From the NCBI GenBank assembly GCA_014381795.1, contig JACNKY010000186.1, forward strand, positions 1 through 9,721: 9,721 nt of DNA, read 5' to 3'. Positions 1 to 6,296 of this stretch are shown in pieces. Origin of the DNA: Pseudomonadota bacterium (GTDB taxonomy: Bacteria > SAR324 > NAC60-12). Under the pieces are notes generated by a model that searched no databases, had not been told where the DNA came from, and saw nothing but the letters and a program-made list of their open reading frames with translations. The translations under genes were made by a program, and so were the position numbers. Position 1 is the first letter of the stretch. Every line of letters starts with the position of its first letter.

Positions 1-589
1 AATATTCTTCTCCTCCTATTTCCACGATCTTGTTCTCACGCTCCTTGTAAGCTTCTTCTGCCAGTGCGGAGACTTCTTCAAAGTTATTTTGCATTCCACC
101 AACATTTTCGCCTTCCGGAAGAATTAGCAGCGGAGTCGGATTTTCAGCGGAAGATCCATTTTCCTTAGGTAGCGCTGAAATTAAAATTGCGGGTTCATTA
201 TTGCTGATGCAATTCTGAAGTGCGTTCCATACTTTTTTTGTTTCCAGCATTGTCGAAAAGGCCCAATGCTTTTCCAGTAGCACAGTTACCTCTCCTCCAC
301 AGGACAAGCCAACAGACAAAGCTAAATCGTCTTCAACACCAAAACTTAGCCGTCGTGATTCACCGCTTTCCAATGTATCCAGAGCTTCTTCGATGACTGC
401 GCCTTCGATGCAGCCTCCACTGACGGAACCGAGCACTTTTGGTAATGGAGCATTATCCACCCCTTTAGCGATGAGCATACCAGCACCGGATTTTCGAGGT
501 GCCGAACGCCAAGTCCGGATAACTCTGGCGAGTACAAAAGGTTCTCCTGATTCAAGCCACTTTAGCTGTTCTTCCCAAATATCTCTCAT
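1..589 (-). CDS. XdhC/CoxI-family molybdenum hydroxylase maturation protein (C-terminal part off the left edge)
   Basis: The reading frame opens with ATG at 589 and stays open for 196 codons to the window edge. The N-terminus has the hallmarks of the XdhC_CoxI domain: an RTWRSAPRKSG segment at residues 25-35, GSVSGGCIEG at about 54-63, then FGVEDD and GLSCGGE at about 83-100. Members of this family help insert or sulfurate the molybdenum cofactor of xanthine dehydrogenases and CO-dehydrogenase-like hydroxylases in the cytoplasm. The usual C-terminal NAD(P)-binding-like domain would lie beyond the left edge. No molybdenum hydroxylase subunit is visible here; if one is linked, it should be downstream, off the left end. 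Residues from about 110 on are less conserved by eye. The ribosome-binding site is weak (GAG about 8 bases upstream). The family call is firm; the partner enzyme and the choice between XdhC, CoxI and CoxF are not. Confidence 0.9.
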   Translation of the reverse strand, partial: MRDIWEEQLKWLESGEPFVLARVIRTWRSAPRKSGAGMLIAKGVDNAPLPKVLGSVSGGCIEGAVIEEALDTLESGESRRLSFGVEDDLALSVGLSCGGEVTVLLEKHWAFSTMLETKKVWNALQNCISNNEPAILISALPKENGSSAENPTPLLILPEGENVGGMQNNFEEVSALAEEAYKERENKIVEIGGEEY

Positions 590-610
590 TTTATTCTCTG
601 CTGCATTTTA

Positions 611-812
611 TTCAGTCACTGATTTTCGCTGAAACTCACGGATAAATAGCCAACTGTGTAGAGCCACTGATTTTCACAGATACTCACGGATAAAAAGTTT
701 GCCTGATAATCCGTGGCTACGAGTTTTCCGTGAAATTTCTTGTATACATTTTTTATCCATTTTTTATCCGTGAAAATCCATGGCTAATAGTTTTCCCTGA
801 TAATCCGTGGCA
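611..812. repeat. Cluster of degenerate intergenic repeats, 'ATCCGTGAAAATCC(G/A)TGG' type
   Basis: The gap between two genes is packed with related units. Two direct copies begin CACTGATTTTC and end CTCACGGATAAA (about 617-646 and 665-693). A second pair shares TGATAATCCGTGGC (704-717 and 798-811). The stretch 760-787, containing TTTTTTATCCGTGAAAATCC, is an approximate inverted copy of the 662-695 unit, so the region could fold into hairpins. An extra TTTTTATCCAT lies just before it. Motifs of this kind occur dispersed in intergenic DNA of many environmental bacterial genomes; that comparison is from memory, not a search. No open frame of note lies here. Confidence 0.7.
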
Positions 813-824
813 AAAATTTGCAGA

Positions 825-1289
825 TTATTGAGCTAAAAGTCCTGTCAGAAAACTCGCAATTCCGGCAGCACAAATCCCCCGGAAAGCAATACACTTTGCT
901 TCTCCAAGTTTCGTTCCGTCAGGAGCATATACGTAAGACCAGAAAGTTGTCCAATCGTAATGACCGATTAATTTTCCCTCATTGTCAAAAAGCCGTCGGT
1001 TTTTTGCGCTTCCCACTAAATTCTGCTGCCCGTCATCACGTACCACAAACATTTGGAAACCGCCTTGAATGTTAACGAACCCCAGTCGTCCCAGTGGAGT
1101 CCCATCCAGTTCCTGCAATTCGACATAGTCAATGTAAACAAGGGCTCGTCCGACAGGTTGTTTTTCAGGATTGAGGATTGTAGTCTTGAGCGGCAGTGCA
1201 AACAATTCCTGAGTCAGATCTAACAAGAGAATGCTGAAAAGCAGCAGTCGACTCAACTTAAAAAATAGCTGTTTGGAGCGGGATAACAT
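825..1289 (-). CDS. Exported protein of unknown function with repeated D-G-x-x-L-G turns
   Basis: I do not recognise this 154-residue protein. The chosen start is ATG at 1289. It gives a good signal peptide: basic MLSRSKQLFFKLSR, then a leucine-rich core, with likely cleavage after ELFA (about residue 31). The frame is open up to 1331, but the extra codons lie inside the terminator hairpin at 1308-1343, so that start is unlikely. The mature part looks beta-rich and contains four related turns: LDGTPLGR (61-68), DDGQQNLVG (85-93), DNEGKLIGH (102-110) and PDGTKLGE (123-130). It ends in a Cys-x6-Cys pair (133 and 140) and a hydrophobic tail, about 138-153. No clear Shine-Dalgarno sequence precedes 1289, and only 11 bases separate the start from the T-tract of the upstream terminator. 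Location is probably periplasm or outer membrane. Confidence 0.75.
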   Translation of the reverse strand: MLSRSKQLFFKLSRLLLFSILLLDLTQELFALPLKTTILNPEKQPVGRALVYIDYVELQELDGTPLGRLGFVNIQGGFQMFVVRDDGQQNLVGSAKNRRLFDNEGKLIGHYDWTTFWSYVYAPDGTKLGEAKCIAFRGICAAGIASFLTGLLAQ

Positions 1290-1300
1290 TTTATGAAGAT

Positions 1301-1343
1301 AAAAAAAGGGAAGGCAAGCTTGTTTAAACAAGCCTACCTTCCC
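1301..1343 (-). terminator. Rho-independent terminator of the Thr-rich lipoprotein gene
   Basis: Positions 1308-1343 form a near-perfect palindrome of two 18-base arms. The inner 16 bases, GCTTGTTTAAACAAGC, are perfect; the outer GGGAAGG/CCTTCCC also pair, with two mismatches between. Read on the minus strand, the hairpin is followed at once by seven T residues (1301-1307). The stop of the upstream minus-strand gene (1372) is 28 bases before it. No T-run follows on the plus strand, so it acts in one direction. Confidence 0.92.
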
Positions 1344-1371
1344 TCTCTAGAAAGTGCAATGTAGATCTGGA

Positions 1372-2727
1372 TTATGAAACTGTTACTGTCGCACCGGATT
1401 GAATGGTGAAGGTTCCATCACTATTGATTAGATATACGTCTAATCCGATTGTCTTATCCGGCCCCCAGAACTCCCAATCAGTCGTTCCGGAACGGATTTC
1501 TCCCATACCCAGAGTAGCTTCCGGGTTGGTGGTAGGATCTTCACCGGTTATAACCAGCATATAGCTTCCGTCAGCAGTGACACCACTGACACTGACAGTT
1601 GCACCGTTTGCACCGTCGGAATCATAACTATCCTGTGCATAGGTATCATTCGTAGTTCCCGTAGTTGTCCAAGTCGCGGAAGCACTATCACAATTACTCT
1701 GGCAAACTGCATTAGCAGTGACGGCACCGTCTCCCTCCCAGTATTCCTTATACCCCATTTTCATATCAAACCCACCAGACGTCATTGACAGTAATGCGGT
1801 TGCATAGCCACCGGAGTCGTCAGCTTTACCATCAGCTTTCATGAGACCCGTACCGCTAGCACCCATATCGTAAGATTGACGGAACGAAAAAACAGCGCAG
1901 TCACCAGTCATTCCAGTGCAGGTTGCCATTTTGAGGGATAATTTCATAGCGACTGACCCGCTCATTTCGACACTGAAGCTAGAAACATTATCATCACCGT
2001 TATAGGTGAAAGTACCCTTAAATGTATCATCGCCCATGGTGTCTTTAAATTGTGAAGCGAGTTTTGTCTTAGCGGTGTTCCAACGAAATGTCTCAGTCAT
2101 GTTGTCGCAACTTTCTCCAGTAGAGATCTCTTGAGTATACCCACCGGAGGTGATGTCTATAAATTTGTAGGCCACAGGTCCGTCCATATCTGTTCCAATG
2201 AGTGCTTTCATATCGGCGGACATAGAACCTTCTGCGCCTTCTTCACCACCAAAATCTTCTTCCATGGCCACTAATGAATTATACATACCCTGGGTGAAAT
2301 TGATTGTGTATGATCCCTTTTCATAACAACCATTACCATCTCCAGCTGTAGTACTCGCTGTGAAGTTATCTGAAATACGTGCATCAACCAGCATCAGGTT
2401 TAAATCGGCCATGCTGACGGTTGATTTCATCATCCCGACAACGTCCTTAATCATAGGATAGAGTACTGATGAACTACTGTAATCATCAGCATCACCTGCT
2501 TTAGTAGCAGTTCTACTGCTTGCGGATCCGGATGCACTCATTGATGATGGAGTTGCTACCGATGATTTGGCTGGAGTATTGGAGCGTTCGTTAGTTTCAG
2601 TAGTCGTCGTAGTCGTCGAGTTGTCCGCAGCTGTAGTCGCAGTTGCGGCAGTATCATCACTCGAACAGCCAACTAAAAACAAACTAATGATACTTATTAA
2701 TGTGATAATGTAGCTTATTTTTTTCAT
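1372..2727 (-). CDS. Thr/Ser-rich outer-membrane-type lipoprotein of unknown function
   Basis: I do not recognise this 451-residue protein. It begins with a lipoprotein signal: MKKI, a hydrophobic stretch, and lipobox LVGC with Cys21. Serine at +2 suggests outer-membrane sorting if an E. coli-like Lol system is present. A low-complexity linker follows (about 24-75) rich in Thr, Ser and Ala, including a run of Thr at 38-43. The remaining roughly 370 residues are rich in Gly, Asp, Ser, Thr and Met and look beta-rich. Besides Cys21 there are six cysteines (134, 207, 270, 277, 342, 346), an even number that suits disulfides in the periplasm. The ATG at 2727 is preceded by TAAGG at 4-base spacing (2732-2736). 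A candidate promoter lies at 2769-2797 and a strong terminator at 1301-1343, so it is probably its own transcript. Confidence 0.88.
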   Translation of the reverse strand: MKKISYIITLISIISLFLVGCSSDDTAATATTAADNSTTTTTTETNERSNTPAKSSVATPSSMSASGSASSRTATKAGDADDYSSSSVLYPMIKDVVGMMKSTVSMADLNLMLVDARISDNFTASTTAGDGNGCYEKGSYTINFTQGMYNSLVAMEEDFGGEEGAEGSMSADMKALIGTDMDGPVAYKFIDITSGGYTQEISTGESCDNMTETFRWNTAKTKLASQFKDTMGDDTFKGTFTYNGDDNVSSFSVEMSGSVAMKLSLKMATCTGMTGDCAVFSFRQSYDMGASGTGLMKADGKADDSGGYATALLSMTSGGFDMKMGYKEYWEGDGAVTANAVCQSNCDSASATWTTTGTTNDTYAQDSYDSDGANGATVSVSGVTADGSYMLVITGEDPTTNPEATLGMGEIRSGTTDWEFWGPDKTIGLDVYLINSDGTFTIQSGATVTVS

Positions 2728-2768
2728 ATTACCTTATTAGAAAAATATTTACTTGTAACGCTTAATGT

Positions 2769-2797
2769 ATTGTAAATAAACAACTATTAAACGTTAA
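2769..2797 (-). promoter_or_regulatory. Candidate sigma70-type promoter of the Thr-rich lipoprotein gene
   Basis: On the minus strand, a -35-like TTAACG (2792-2797) and a -10-like TACAAT (2769-2774, five of six consensus bases) are 17 bases apart. The predicted start of transcription, near 2762, would give a leader of about 35 bases before the ATG at 2727. The rest of the 2728-2868 gap is very AT-rich and holds no gene. In AT-rich DNA such matches arise easily by chance. Confidence 0.45.
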
Positions 2798-2868
2798 TTA
2801 ATTTAATGTTTGGAATTTTAAACTAAAAAAATGCCATATACAAGGAAAAAAAGAAATAATTTTTATTC

Positions 2869-3687
2869 TTACACCATTCCCTGTCGAAAAGTGGGATATC
2901 GCAGAGTTACAGCAAGCTCCAGCAGTCGTTGATTTGAAATAATACGCTGCGGAGTTCCCGGAAGTTTTGCTGTATTTTCCGGAAACATTTCCTGAGTCAA
3001 ATCATCACGGTTTTCAATTAACCAGCGCGCGACTTTCCAGGACGGTTTTGCTTCATGATCAACCGCGTTGACGCAGGTGGTGGACTCAGGGTGTTTGACT
3101 AAGTGCAGAACAATCCGTGCCAGGTCTTCCACATGGATACGATGAACCGGTGTGCTGGAAAGCGGAATAGGTTTTCCGGCCTTGAGGCGGAAATCAATTC
3201 CACGTCCGCAACCGTAAATTCCTCCCGGTCGAATGATCTGCAACTGGAAATATTGGCAAAGAACGTTTTCAGTTAGCAGCCGGAGTTTTCCGGAGTCGGT
3301 GTCTGCTTCAAATTCTGAATTTTCCGTCCATATTTCGTTGCGTTTGGGATAAACACCGGTGGTGGAAATGTAAATCAGACGTTTCAGTTGCGGTCGATTC
3401 TGCTGCATCCATGTTCCCCAAAATTGCAGGCGTTCCGTTTCTGCTTGCGGATTTTTCAGCAGGGGCGGAATTGTCAGCACCAGCGTTACGGCAGTTTCAG
3501 GCAAGTTGGTCCAGCTATTTTCATCAGCCCAGTCAAAATGGAAAACCTGAAGCTTCGGTTCCGGAGGCGGGATTTCATGCCATGTACCCCATGATTCCTT
3601 AAAAGCTGTCAACTCAGCGGCGAGAATCTTTCCTAAAAAACCTAAACCAAGAATTCCGACTGGAGTTGCAGAAGTGTAATGAATCAT
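2869..3687 (-). CDS. Atypical SDR-family NAD(P)-dependent epimerase/dehydratase-like protein (YeeZ-like)
   Basis: The 272-residue protein has a Rossmann fold typical of extended or atypical short-chain dehydrogenases. The dinucleotide loop is GILGLGFLG (11-19). A strand with the sugar-epimerase-like YISTTGVYP follows (106-114), then IRPGGIYG (152-159) and HRIHVEDLA (182-190). These are the landmarks of cytoplasmic NAD(P)-binding epimerase-like proteins, closest to the E. coli YeeZ type. The catalytic Tyr-x3-Lys pair is not evident: the corresponding segment reads SGKLRLLTE (132-140), with no Tyr. Loss of this Tyr is known in some atypical SDRs, so the protein may bind a nucleotide cofactor without classical catalysis. 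Substrate is unknown. The ATG at 3687 lacks a strong ribosome-binding site. The gene stands alone, with 132 bp to the gene upstream and 141 bp to the one downstream. Confidence 0.85.
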   Translation of the reverse strand: MIHYTSATPVGILGLGFLGKILAAELTAFKESWGTWHEIPPPEPKLQVFHFDWADENSWTNLPETAVTLVLTIPPLLKNPQAETERLQFWGTWMQQNRPQLKRLIYISTTGVYPKRNEIWTENSEFEADTDSGKLRLLTENVLCQYFQLQIIRPGGIYGCGRGIDFRLKAGKPIPLSSTPVHRIHVEDLARIVLHLVKHPESTTCVNAVDHEAKPSWKVARWLIENRDDLTQEMFPENTAKLPGTPQRIISNQRLLELAVTLRYPTFRQGMV

Positions 3688-3819
3688 TTATTTTGTTCGA
3701 AAACTGCGGAAAATGGAAGGTGGAGAAAATTATTGTCCGGATGACTTCGGCGCTTTTATGGATGATGACGGATTTGAAACTGGCAGCAAAGGAAAATTAT
3801 TGGTGTTTCTGTTTGTTTC

Positions 3820-4497
3820 TCAGACTCGGATATTGACGCTGCTGTTATTCTGATTGATTTGAGTGGATTCCTGAAAACCCACCAAACCTCCTAAATCTTT
3901 GATCATGTCCAGCATGCCGAATAACAATTTTTCCTGCCCGTTATCTTTCATTGACTCTGCAAAAGAGCGATGCACGCTCTCAGTTGATTCCATCAGCACA
4001 GCAAATTTGGAGTTTTTGAGCAGGGCAAAAGCTTTGAGATAGTTTTCCGGATCCTGCATCAAGTCACTGATTTCATCACCCAAATCGCCCATATCATCCA
4101 GCGCAAAACTTTTATATTCCGGCAGTTCTTTAATTTGGCGGATCGACTCACTGTTCAGTTCTTTAATACGGAAGTCCACAGTTTTCCCAAATTGTTCAGC
4201 TGCGCCTGAGGTTAGCTGTTGCTGTTTGGCCACATTTTCAAAACCTGAAACTACCATTCCATAGGAACGACGCAGAGTCATGGTATTGTTGTGAGTATCT
4301 GCTCTGAGGATGTTGTTCATTTCAGGATTAGGCGGCATATTTTTTTTGCCCAATTTGGAGTTGCCCGGAAAACTCGAAGTTTTTTTCGAGAGCGAAGTTT
4401 GTGCTTGATCCTGCAGCTCTTTATTTTCAAGAGGTGCTTTCTGTCTTTCCGGATTGGACTTATTTACTACCGGAGCTGTATTAGGAGAGACTTGCAT
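3820..4497 (-). CDS. Unrecognised hydrophilic, mainly helical protein
   Basis: I do not recognise this protein. From the preferred ATG at 4497 it has 225 residues, with no signal peptide or membrane segment. Residues 1-60 are polar and Pro/Asn/Lys-rich, likely disordered. From about 75 to 210 the pattern is helical and charged, e.g. FGKTVDFRIKELNSESIRQI (103-122) and the acidic LDDMGDLGDEISDLMQDPE (133-151). The tail is Asn/Gln/Ser-rich (211-225). The frame is open to 4641, but the first 48 codons run into the upstream region of the divergent nuclease gene. ATG at 4497 has AGGA three bases upstream; another ATG, at 4515, has only a distant AAGAG. Fold and length would suit a cytoplasmic regulatory or structural protein, but this is only an inference. 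Confidence 0.7.
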   Translation of the reverse strand: MQVSPNTAPVVNKSNPERQKAPLENKELQDQAQTSLSKKTSSFPGNSKLGKKNMPPNPEMNNILRADTHNNTMTLRRSYGMVVSGFENVAKQQQLTSGAAEQFGKTVDFRIKELNSESIRQIKELPEYKSFALDDMGDLGDEISDLMQDPENYLKAFALLKNSKFAVLMESTESVHRSFAESMKDNGQEKLLFGMLDMIKDLGGLVGFQESTQINQNNSSVNIRV

Positions 4498-4680
4498 GGT
4501 TCCTGCTTTGGTCATCAGAGTGTGAGTTGCTCTTCGTGTAATACAAGAATCCAGCCAAATTCTGCTGTTTTGACTTGAGATTCTGTCTGGCTGGAATGCA
4601 GACTGACAAATTGCAGCTTGTTCTTTAAATATAAAAACCAAAATACTTTAAGAGATTTGAAAACATTTGTACGTTATTTT
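4498..4680. promoter_or_regulatory. Divergent intergenic region between the helical protein and nuclease genes
   Basis: These 183 bases separate the preferred starts of two divergent genes, so promoters for both should lie here. An 8-bp inverted repeat, TCCAGCCA at 4550-4557 and TGGCTGGA at 4588-4595, flanks a 30-base spacer and could be an operator or a weak hairpin. A TATAAA at 4630-4635 could be a -10 box for the nuclease gene, but no convincing -35 sits at the right distance. No promoter can be placed firmly. Confidence 0.35.
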
Positions 4681-5586
4681 ATGCGTTCCAAATTTTTCCT
4701 GTTTGGGACTGGCTTATGTTTATGCCTGAGCTTGACGGCACAGCAGACTTTTGGGGTCAAGGGACAGGCTCTGCCAAAGAACTGGAAAAAAATATCTCTC
4801 CAGAAAATGAAGGCTAAGGTAATTGACGGAGACACTTTTGAGGCAGACCTGAACCGTAACGGAAAGTTTTCTAATCCGGAAGAGCGGATTCGTCTGCTCT
4901 ATATTGATACGCCTGAATTATCAAAATCTCACAAAGGAAAAGATCCGAAATTTGGCTTACCTGCCAAAGGATATTTAAGCTCAGTGCTGAGGAAAACAAA
5001 AGCAGTTTTGTGGGTTGATCCAAGCAATCGCACCGGCAATTATGGGCGTCTGCTCGCAGTTTTGGAAGTTAAGAGTCATAACATAAATTTGGCGCTGATC
5101 AAACAAGGGCATAGCTATTTTGACACTCGTTACTCCTGGCCGGATGATTTTAAAACTTATGCGAAAGCAGAGGCGTATGCTTTTGAAAAACACCTTGGAA
5201 TATGGAGTCTTCGAAATTCACGCAAACGATATTTGCTCCGTATGCGCAAAGAAGGCAAGACCGTTTATTCGAGCAGTAATCCGTACTTTGTCTCAAAAAT
5301 AGCAGAGGCGCAAAGTATCGATTTGTCAAAATATAATGGACGTTTTGTCAGGGTACGGGGTAAGATAAAAAATATTAAGACTCTCGGAAAAGGCGCGAAG
5401 CTGATTTTTTTGTATCATAAGCGCATGAAAAAAGGTCTGCCTGTGATCAGCTTTGAAAATCAGCGTAAGTGGCTTGGGCTTGATAAAATCAGCAAAAATG
5501 ATTATTTGCAAATTGAAGGTTATGCGACTTTATACAAACAGAAGCAGTGGCAAATCAGGCTGCATCGGGCTATACTTTTAGATTAG
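4681..5586 (+). CDS. Secreted staphylococcal-nuclease-like (thermonuclease) protein with C-terminal extra domain
   Basis: The 301-residue protein starts with a signal peptide (MRSKFFLF, Leu/Cys-rich core, cleavage likely near residues 20-25). A staphylococcal nuclease (SNc) domain follows, about 43-180. Catalytic and calcium-binding positions are conserved: VIDGDTF (Asp49, Asp51), then RLLYIDTPE with Arg71, Asp76 and Glu79, and NYGRLLA with Arg123; these match Asp21, Arg35, Asp40, Glu43 and Arg87 of the S. aureus enzyme. It is therefore predicted to be an active calcium-dependent phosphodiesterase acting on DNA or RNA outside the cytoplasm. The last 95 or so residues form an extra basic, beta-rich region (YNGRFVRVRGKIKNI onward) that resembles an OB-fold nucleic-acid-binding domain. 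The frame is open from a TTG at 4618, but ATG at 4681 fits the signal peptide best. No clear ribosome-binding site is seen. Confidence 0.9.
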   Translation: MRSKFFLFGTGLCLCLSLTAQQTFGVKGQALPKNWKKISLQKMKAKVIDGDTFEADLNRNGKFSNPEERIRLLYIDTPELSKSHKGKDPKFGLPAKGYLSSVLRKTKAVLWVDPSNRTGNYGRLLAVLEVKSHNINLALIKQGHSYFDTRYSWPDDFKTYAKAEAYAFEKHLGIWSLRNSRKRYLLRMRKEGKTVYSSSNPYFVSKIAEAQSIDLSKYNGRFVRVRGKIKNIKTLGKGAKLIFLYHKRMKKGLPVISFENQRKWLGLDKISKNDYLQIEGYATLYKQKQWQIRLHRAILLD

Positions 5587-5635
5587 TGATTGAAAGGGAT
5601 TTATTCCGAAAAAATTCCTTAATAATAAAAAAATT

Positions 5636-5661
5636 CACTAAAGAGTCACAGAGAGCACAAA
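5636..5661 (+). repeat. Short dispersed-type repeat fragment, 'CACTAAAGAGTCACAGAGAGCACAAAG'-like
   Basis: The stretch just after the nuclease gene resembles the 'CAC(A/T)GAGTCACAGAGAGCACAGAG' sequences often seen between genes in environmental bacterial genomes. This rests on memory of the motif. Only one copy is present in the window, so repeat status is not shown here directly. No coding potential is seen in the gap 5587-5805. Confidence 0.4.
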
Positions 5662-5695
5662 GTGGGAAAAAGAGAGTTGAAATAGTTATTCCTTC

Positions 5696-5775
5696 GTCAT
5701 TTCGAGCATAGTGATAAATCTTAACGAAATTATAGTGCTCGTTTATACAAGAATTCTCACCTCGCTCGAAACGAC
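5696..5775. repeat. 80-bp inverted-repeat element, copy 1
   Basis: Left arm 5696-5722 begins GTCATTTCGAGC and ends AAATCTT. Right arm 5749-5775 ends GCTCGAAACGAC. The arms are imperfect inverted copies of about 27 bases around a 26-base spacer. The spacer itself has a small AACGA/TCGTT inverted repeat. It belongs to the 'GTCATTTCGAGC...GAGAAATCTT' type of dispersed palindromic intergenic repeats. A second, more decayed copy of equal length is at 7568-7647. Confidence 0.7.
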
Positions 5776-5805
5776 AGGGATTCAGGACATTTTACAGTCA
5801 CCATA

Positions 5806-6294
5806 ATGAAAATGTTGAACAAATTTCAGTTTGCTCTAAAACAACCAACCATCATAGTTGGAGGAATAATAATGCTGTTTGGAATCAGTGGATGTTCGGG
5901 AAGTCGTCCGGAAAAGCTCGGTCTGAAAAATAAGCTGCTTGCGCCTTGTCCGGAAAGTCCAAATTGCGTTTTGAGTCAGCAGAGTGATGAAAAACATCGG
6001 GTTCAGCCTATACGTTATGATGTCTCTTTAGAAGTCGCAAAGGAGAGGCTTAGTCAGGTGATACTTTCACTGGAAAAGGCGCGGTTAATCACGCAAAACG
6101 GAGATTACTGGCATGTCGAATTCACCTCACGCTGGTTACGTTTTGTTGATGATGTTGAGTTTTATTTTGTGGAATCCGAGCCGCTGATTCATCTGCGCTC
6201 GGCGTCCCGCTTGGGATATTCGGACTATGAAGTAAACCGGAAAAGGGTGGAAAAAATCCGGTTCCGGTTTGAAAATTTGGTAAATGGAAGCTGA
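5806..6294 (+). CDS. DUF1499-family lipoprotein
   Basis: The 162-residue protein matches the DUF1499 family, whose function is unknown. Family landmarks are LAPCPESPNCVLSQ (45-58), the aromatic FTSRWLRFVDDVEFYF (106-121) and IHLRSASRLGYSDYEVNRKR (128-147). It has a signal peptide (basic N-terminus, hydrophobic 14-26) and a lipobox ISGC with Cys30, with Ser at +2, so it is probably an outer-membrane lipoprotein facing the periplasm. ATG at 5806 (or 5812) gives a complete signal but has no visible Shine-Dalgarno sequence. A strong-looking GGAGGA stands before an internal ATG at 5872, but starting there would leave only eight residues before Cys30, too short for a signal. Length is normal for the family. 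Its stop is 2 bp from that of the convergent small lipoprotein gene. Confidence 0.9.
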   Translation: MKMLNKFQFALKQPTIIVGGIIMLFGISGCSGSRPEKLGLKNKLLAPCPESPNCVLSQQSDEKHRVQPIRYDVSLEVAKERLSQVILSLEKARLITQNGDYWHVEFTSRWLRFVDDVEFYFVESEPLIHLRSASRLGYSDYEVNRKRVEKIRFRFENLVNGS

Positions 6295-6296
6295 AA

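Noticed and set aside
810..821. GCAAAAATTTGC as a terminator downstream of the 154-residue protein gene
   Set aside because: The stem is only five base pairs with no following T-tract.
1290..1331. Upstream start (1331) adding 14 codons to the 154-residue exported protein
   Set aside because: The added codons lie inside the terminator hairpin and would put extra residues ahead of an already complete signal peptide.
2590..2650. Short Thr-codon repeat tract in the lipoprotein linker as a phase-variable microsatellite
   Set aside because: The codons are mixed ACT/ACG triplets rather than a pure tract, and triplet changes would not shift the frame.
3713..3853. Plus-strand 46-codon frame (ATG at 3713) rich in Asp, reading CPDDFGAFMDDDGFE, recalling calcium-type repeats of OmpA-like proteins
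   Set aside because: It is short, has no clear ribosome-binding site, and its 3' third overlaps the helical protein gene on the other strand. It could be a fragment, but the likeness rests on a few residues.
4618..4680. TTG start at 4618 for the nuclease gene
   Set aside because: It would place 21 polar residues before a normal signal peptide. ATG at 4681 is the better start although its ribosome-binding site is weak.
5594..5620. Possible hairpin AAGGGATTT/AAATTCCTT after the nuclease gene as a terminator
   Set aside because: The stem is AT-rich with a mismatch, and the following bases are A-rich rather than a T-run on the plus strand, so it does not look like an intrinsic terminator.
5851..5874. 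GGAGGA before an internal ATG (5872) in the DUF1499 gene as the true start
   Set aside because: Starting there leaves only eight residues up to the lipobox Cys, too short for a lipoprotein signal. The bases simply encode Gly-Gly.
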